The position numbers and the translations under genes were made by a program. The notes under the pieces are model-generated. The model was not told where the DNA came from. It did not search any database and worked only from the letters and a program-made list of their open reading frames with translations. From Streptomyces cyaneochromogenes (lineage in GTDB: Bacteria > Actinomycetota > Actinomycetes > Streptomycetales > Streptomycetaceae): a stretch of 64,000 nucleotides of DNA. Positions 60,415 to 64,000 of the stretch are shown piece by piece. Within the stretch, counting starts at the first letter, position 1, and each line of letters opens with the position of its first letter. The DNA lies in contig NZ_CP034539.1 in assembly GCF_003963535.1 (NCBI RefSeq), positions 6,386,001-6,450,000 of the forward strand, given 5' to 3'.

Positions 60415-60825
60415 TCAGCTGACGCCGGTCAACTCCTGCGCGGCGGCATGCGCGTCCATCCGTTCGGCGGCGAGAATCGCAGCCGCCGTATCGGCCCGGG
60501 ACGCGGCCACAACCAGCGCCCGCCCGGCAAGGGCATGCGCCCGCTGATGCAACGCCGCCACCTTCGGCCCGCCGCCGGAGGCAGCCGCGCGGGCCGGCTT
60601 ACGGCCTTCCCGCAGTCGGGCCACCTGACTGGCGAGCCGCTCGGCGGCGATGTCCAGGTCCTCCGAGGGTGCCGTCGCACGCAGCTCGTCCGTCACGGCA
60701 AGCAGCGCAGCGAGATGGCTGGCGAGCTGAATGTCCAGCTCTTCCTCACGCGAGCGGTGTGGAAAGTCCGTGGTGCTGCCGGCCATCGTGCTGTGGACCG
60801 ACTTGGTGCGGATCGGTTCGTACAT
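60415..60825 (-). CDS. small helical hypothetical protein
   Basis: 136 residues from ATG 60825, AGGAGG nine bases upstream. Predicted all-helical: EEELDIQLASHLAALLAVTDELRATAPSEDLDIAAERLASQVARLREGR and PKVAALHQRAHALAGRALVVAASRADTAAAILAAERMDAHAAAQELTG, two helical hairpins separated by a basic flexible patch (KPARAAASGGG). No signal or TM helix. Function unknown; conserved in Streptomyces to my recollection. An inverted repeat TTAGA-TTTCG-TCTAA (60866-60880) upstream of the start may be its operator. Cytosolic and probably dimeric. Confidence 0.75.
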   Translation of the reverse strand: MYEPIRTKSVHSTMAGSTTDFPHRSREEELDIQLASHLAALLAVTDELRATAPSEDLDIAAERLASQVARLREGRKPARAAASGGGPKVAALHQRAHALAGRALVVAASRADTAAAILAAERMDAHAAAQELTGVS

Positions 60826-60865
60826 GGGGATGGCCTCCTGTGCGCTGACAGGAAGCCATCCTAGC

Positions 60866-60880
60866 TTAGATTTCGTCTAA
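60866..60880. promoter_or_regulatory. inverted repeat upstream of the small helical protein gene
   Basis: TTAGA-TTTCG-TCTAA: perfect 5-bp arms with a 5-base centre, about 40 bases before ATG 60825 on the minus strand. It is AT-rich in an otherwise GC-rich region, as operators or promoters often are. It is reminiscent of metalloregulator (Fur/DtxR-type) boxes but does not match the consensus I know. Confidence 0.4.
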
Positions 60881-60928
60881 AGTTGAGTGCTTCACAAAAC
60901 AGGACGGCTCGTACACGCAGCGTGAGCC

Positions 60929-62140
60929 TCAGGGCTGGCTGTAGCCGTCCAGGAACCGCCCGATCCGCCCCACCGCGTCCCGCAGATCCGTGACCGTCGG
61001 CAGGGTCACCACCCGGAAGTGATCCGACTCCGGCCAGTTGAAGCCCGAGCCCTGGACGACCATGATCTTCTCGCGTCGCAGCAGGTCCAGGACCATCTGC
61101 CGGTCGTCCTTGATCTTGAACACCTTGGGGTCGAGGCGCGGGAAGAGATACAGCGCACCCTTCGGCCGTACGCATGTCACGCCGGGGATCTGGGTCAGCA
61201 GCTCGTAGGCGACATCCATCTGCTCCTTCAGCCGCCCCCCGGGCAGCACCAGGTCGTTGATGGACTGCCGCCCGCTCAGCGCGGCCACGACCCCGTGCTG
61301 ACCGGGCATGTTCGCGCACAGCCGCATGTTCGCGAGGATGGTGAGGCCCTCGATGTAGGAGTCGGCGTGCGCGCGCGGTCCGGAGATGGACATCCAGCCC
61401 ACGCGGTATCCGGCGACCCGGTACGCCTTCGACATGCCGTTGAAGGTGAGGGTGAGCAGATCGGGGGCGACGGCGGCGGTGGGCGTGTGCGTGGCGCCGT
61501 CGTAGAGGATCTTGTCGTAGATCTCGTCGGAGCAGACGAGGAGGTTGTGCCGGCGGGCGATGTCCGTCAGTCCCCGCAGCATCGCCTCGTCGTACACGGC
61601 CCCCGTCGGGTTGTTGGGGTTGATGACGACGATGGCCTTGGTGCGGTCGGTGACCTTGCGCTCGATGTCGGCGAGGTCGGGCATCCAGTCGGCCTGTTCG
61701 TCGCACCGGTAGTGGACGGCGGTGCCGCCGGACAGGGACACGGCGGCGGTCCACAGCGGATAGTCGGGGGCCGGGACGAGCACCTCGTCGCCGTCGTCGA
61801 GCAGGCCCTGCATGGCCATGACGATCAGCTCGGAGACGCCGTTGCCGATGAAGACGTGCTCGACGTCGGTCTCGATGCCCAGGGTCTGGTTGTGCATGAC
61901 CACGGCCCGGCGTGCGGCCAGCAGGCCCTTCGCGTCGCCGTACCCGTGGGCCGACGACACGTTGCGGAGGACGTCCTCCAGGATCTCGGGCGGGCACTCG
62001 AAGCCGAACGCGGCCGGGTTGCCGGTGTTCAGCTTGAGGATCCGATGCCCCGCCGACTCGAGCCGCATCGCCTCCTCGAGCACCGGGCCCCGGATCTCGT
62101 AACAGACGTTGGCGAGCTTGGTCGACTGGATCACCTGCAT
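60929..62140 (-). CDS. pyridoxal-phosphate aminotransferase (class I/II, alanine-transaminase-like)
   Basis: 403 residues from ATG 62140 (MQVIQSTKLANVCYEIRG). An in-frame GTG 17 codons upstream is rejected because that extension contains a TTA codon, rare in Streptomyces, and because a -10 box (TAAGCT, 62148-62153) sits inside it. Motifs: GNPAAFGFECP, NGVSELI, APDYPLW, NPNNPTG, SDEIYDKILYDG and the PLP-lysine FNGMSKAYRVAGYRVGW. The AlaA/alanine-type class I fold binds pyruvate/glutamate pairs; the exact amino donor is not fixed by sequence. Cytosolic dimer. Divergent from the membrane protein at 62266. No partner gene. Confidence 0.92.
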   Translation of the reverse strand: MQVIQSTKLANVCYEIRGPVLEEAMRLESAGHRILKLNTGNPAAFGFECPPEILEDVLRNVSSAHGYGDAKGLLAARRAVVMHNQTLGIETDVEHVFIGNGVSELIVMAMQGLLDDGDEVLVPAPDYPLWTAAVSLSGGTAVHYRCDEQADWMPDLADIERKVTDRTKAIVVINPNNPTGAVYDEAMLRGLTDIARRHNLLVCSDEIYDKILYDGATHTPTAAVAPDLLTLTFNGMSKAYRVAGYRVGWMSISGPRAHADSYIEGLTILANMRLCANMPGQHGVVAALSGRQSINDLVLPGGRLKEQMDVAYELLTQIPGVTCVRPKGALYLFPRLDPKVFKIKDDRQMVLDLLRREKIMVVQGSGFNWPESDHFRVVTLPTVTDLRDAVGRIGRFLDGYSQP

Positions 62141-62153
62141 GTCAAGGAGCTTA
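62140..62153 (-). promoter_or_regulatory. -10 box for leaderless aminotransferase gene
   Basis: On the minus strand TAAGCT (62148-62153), seven bases, ATG 62140. No SD sequence. Confidence 0.5.
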
Positions 62154-62251
62154 CGGCGCGGTAACGCACCTTGGTCCGTGTTTTCCGACACGTGAGACGC
62201 GGGGGTTTGGCCTGTTATCGCCGGTAGCTGTCCCGTGGGCGCTCCCGTCCC

Positions 62252-62266
62252 TACAATGCGCGGTCA
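62252..62266 (+). promoter_or_regulatory. -10 box for membrane protein gene
   Basis: TACAAT (62252-62257), eight bases, ATG 62266. Strong match to TANNNT; message probably leaderless or with a leader of one or two bases. Confidence 0.5.
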
Positions 62267-63072
62267 TGTCCAGGCCGTCTGACCACGAGAACGGAACGTA
62301 CGGGGCGAATGCCGCGAACGGTACGCCCGGTGCGTACGACACCCCTGGCGGGATCCGGCCGGCCGATGAGCCCGAGGCGCCGAACGTGTACCACCCGCAG
62401 GCCGAGCCGACCCCCGAGTACGAGGCGTACGTCGACCCGGCGGCCGCCCACGGGTGGCAGAACGCATACGACGAGACGGCCGAGCTGCCTCGGGTGGTCG
62501 GCGGGGTGGACGGTGTCCACGAGGACCGCGGTGCCGGCGGCGCATCCGGTTTCGGCGGTGGCTACGACTACGTCTACGAGGACGGCTACGACTACGCCGA
62601 CGACTACGACGCGGAACGCGGCGGCCGCCGCAGTCACCGAGGCCGGCACCAGCCCGCCGTCCGGCCCGGCGCCTGGCGCTCGCGGCGCGTCGCGGTGGCC
62701 GCCGGCGTCGCGGGGGCACTGTCCCTCGGGGCGCTGATAGCCGGGTTCTCCCTGTCCGGGTCCTCCTCGGAGGGTGGCGCGAAGAACAAGGGCGACCGGA
62801 CGAGCACGACGTCCGGCGACTCGGTGCTGCCGGGTGGGCCCTCCGCGGGCGCGTCGGCCGGCACTCTCCGCTCCGAAGGCGCCGAACGGCCGCGACCCGC
62901 CTCTCCGAGCGCCTCTGCGAGCCCGTCCGACTCTGACGACAAGACCGACAAGCCCTCGACCGCCCCGTCGACCACCAGCGCGGCCCCCACCCCGACCGCC
63001 ACCACGCCGGCGCCGGTCGAGACCGACGATCACCCGGGGCGGGGACAGGGCAACACCAAGAAGCCCGGTTGA
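62266..63072 (+). CDS. single-pass membrane protein with low-complexity termini
   Basis: 268 residues. The cytoplasmic N-terminal half (about 1-135) is acidic and Tyr/Gly/Asp-rich (YDYVYEDGYDYADDYD), with a basic stop (RRSHRGRHQ...WRSRR) before one TM helix (VAVAAGVAGALSLGALIAGFSL). The outside tail is Ser/Thr/Pro-rich (PSASASPSDS, PTPTATTPAP) and may be glycosylated. No domain recognised. The layout resembles Streptomyces mucin-like stalk proteins. Monocistronic, divergent from the aminotransferase gene; no terminator hairpin is evident before the protease gene. Confidence 0.75.
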   Translation: MSRPSDHENGTYGANAANGTPGAYDTPGGIRPADEPEAPNVYHPQAEPTPEYEAYVDPAAAHGWQNAYDETAELPRVVGGVDGVHEDRGAGGASGFGGGYDYVYEDGYDYADDYDAERGGRRSHRGRHQPAVRPGAWRSRRVAVAAGVAGALSLGALIAGFSLSGSSSEGGAKNKGDRTSTTSGDSVLPGGPSAGASAGTLRSEGAERPRPASPSASASPSDSDDKTDKPSTAPSTTSAAPTPTATTPAPVETDDHPGRGQGNTKKPG

Positions 63073-63345
63073 AGGCAGGGCGGGTCGGGATAGCGCTCAG
63101 CCCCTGACGATCAGGGTGCGTGAGCCCCGGGTGTTCCGACTGTGGTGATCTCATGCCCTCGCGTGAACGTCCTGCGCCGCCTGCCCGGCATGCCCGGCTC
63201 CCCGTGATAGGGAAACCCCTACGGCCCGAACTCGCCGGTAATCAAGTCCTTGTCCGCACCCCCCTCCTGCGTGAGAATGCGCATGACAAAAATGCGGGTG
63301 ACCGGAGATTCTTCGGTCACCCTCCTCGTATGAGGGGACCCCCAC

Positions 63346-64000
63346 ATGAGAAAACCGCTCGGCGCCGCCCTCCTCGCCCTGGCGATAGCCGGGGCCGGCG
63401 CCGCACCCGCGGTCGCGGCTCCCGTGGACTCGGCCGCTTCCTTCGGCAAGAGCGTGGACACGGGCTCGGTCACGTCGGTGGTCAACGACACCGTCGCCTC
63501 CACCGCGGACACCCTCGGCCAGGTCCTGAACCGGAACCCAAAGGTCCAGGCCGTCAGCTTCGCGGGCACCGTCTCACTCAGCAACTGTTCCGGCTCCGTG
63601 GTCCGTTTCCCGGACTCGGAGGCCAACGACCCGGCGCTGGTGATGACCAACGGCCACTGTCTGGAGACCGGCATGCCGGGCCCCGGCGAGGTCGTGGTCG
63701 ACCGGGCCTCCAGCCGTACCTTCGGTCTGCTCAACGCCTCGGGCAGCCGGGTCGGCACGCTGCGGGCCAGCAAGATCGCCTACGGGACGATGACCGACAC
63801 GGACGTCGCCTTCTACCAACTCACCACCACGTACGCGCAGATCAAGAGCTCGTACAGCATCAACCCGCTCACCGTGGCCGACACCCACCCGGTCAAGGGC
63901 ACGGCCATCACCGTCGCCTCCGGTTACTGGAAGCGGCTGTACAACTGCAACATCGACGGGTTCGCCTACCAGCTCAAGGAAGGCGACTGGACCTTCAAGG
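63346..64000 (+). CDS. secreted trypsin-like serine protease, N-terminal part (3' end off window)
   Basis: At least 218 residues are visible; the gene runs past the window. ATG 63346 has GAGGGG upstream. Signal peptide about 1-25 (PLGAALLALAIAGAGAAPAVA). Residues about 75-215 form the start of a chymotrypsin-like (S1) fold: SNCSGSVVRFPDSEANDPALVMTNGHCLE with catalytic His and the first Cys pair, and DTDVAFYQL with catalytic Asp. The catalytic Ser lies beyond the end. I cannot give total length. Not part of an operon as far as visible; the 273-base gap before it holds no gene I can support. Confidence 0.85.
   Translation, partial: MRKPLGAALLALAIAGAGAAPAVAAPVDSAASFGKSVDTGSVTSVVNDTVASTADTLGQVLNRNPKVQAVSFAGTVSLSNCSGSVVRFPDSEANDPALVMTNGHCLETGMPGPGEVVVDRASSRTFGLLNASGSRVGTLRASKIAYGTMTDTDVAFYQLTTTYAQIKSSYSINPLTVADTHPVKGTAITVASGYWKRLYNCNIDGFAYQLKEGDWTFK

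Noticed and set aside
62141..62191. 17-residue N-terminal extension of the aminotransferase
   Set aside because: It contains a TTA codon and overlaps a well-placed -10 box; family homology begins at the ATG 62140.
1..64000. Prophage, integrative element, insertion sequence or att site
   Set aside because: No integrase, transposase, relaxase, phage structural gene or tRNA with a flanking direct repeat was seen; gene content and order look like core chromosome.
1..64000. tRNA, rRNA or known riboswitches
   Set aside because: No cloverleaf with a TTCGA-type T-loop in the right setting and no recognisable riboswitch consensus was found by eye. Metabolic genes such as metB and ilvA have short or leaderless 5' regions.

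Overview
This 64 kb window is high-GC actinobacterial DNA, almost certainly a Streptomyces chromosome. Evidence includes very high third-position GC, GTG and TTG starts, leaderless promoters, mycothiol metabolism (mca), a CSG-type HutH, an LAXTG surface protein, and a gene order (birA, cya, enoyl-CoA hydratase, GGDEF, hutH ... metB ... ilvA ... greA, mca ... GTP-dependent PEP carboxykinase) that I recall as the S. coelicolor SCO49xx core region. I see no tRNA, rRNA, CRISPR array, integrase or insertion sequence. The window looks like vertically inherited core chromosome with scattered gene decay and dispersed intergenic repeats.

Layout. 0-7 kb: birA 3' end, class III adenylate cyclase, secreted proline-rich protein, enoyl-CoA hydratase, GAF-GGDEF diguanylate cyclase, hutH. 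7-20 kb: lipoprotein, LADTG wall protein, acidic protein, L,D-transpeptidase lipoprotein, FtsX-type permease with its ATPase, a 1102-residue subtilase, an ABM-truncated haemoglobin fusion, glyoxalase-fold protein, FecCD remnant, alcohol dehydrogenase with a divergent XRE regulator. 20-28.5 kb: SRPBCC protein, a probable nitrilase remnant, intact msrA facing a truncated msrA, an M48 peptidase between two 372-residue paralogues, cystathionine gamma-synthase, a sigma-factor-like gene coupled to a small membrane protein. 28.5-41 kb: MarR regulator, ilvA, DrrAB-type exporter, greA, DUF4307 protein, mca, a membrane STAND-NTPase/TPR protein, DUF255 thioredoxin-fold protein.

41-47.7 kb is a tightly coupled four-gene operon: membrane GT2, GT-C glycosyltransferase, GT2-GtrA fusion and a secreted galactose-oxidase-like copper radical oxidase. 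It resembles in logic the cslA-glxA glycan system but with different glycosyltransferases. 47.7-53.7 kb: Mut7-C RNase, a TetR/MFS efflux pair with a visible operator, hemolysin III, pckG. 55.7-60.1 kb is a second overlapping four-gene operon: membrane-anchored substrate-binding protein, TelA, a lipoprotein fusing a substrate-binding domain to a VWA domain, and a small membrane/coiled-coil protein. It has no transporter subunits and is the best candidate for an undescribed envelope-sensing system. The window ends in an aminotransferase, a membrane protein and the first two-thirds of a secreted trypsin-like protease.

Recurring architecture: coupled genes share ATGA or GTGA stop/start overlaps. 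At least seven genes have a TANNNT -10 box 6-8 bases before the start codon, implying leaderless mRNAs. GC-rich hairpins separate most convergent pairs.
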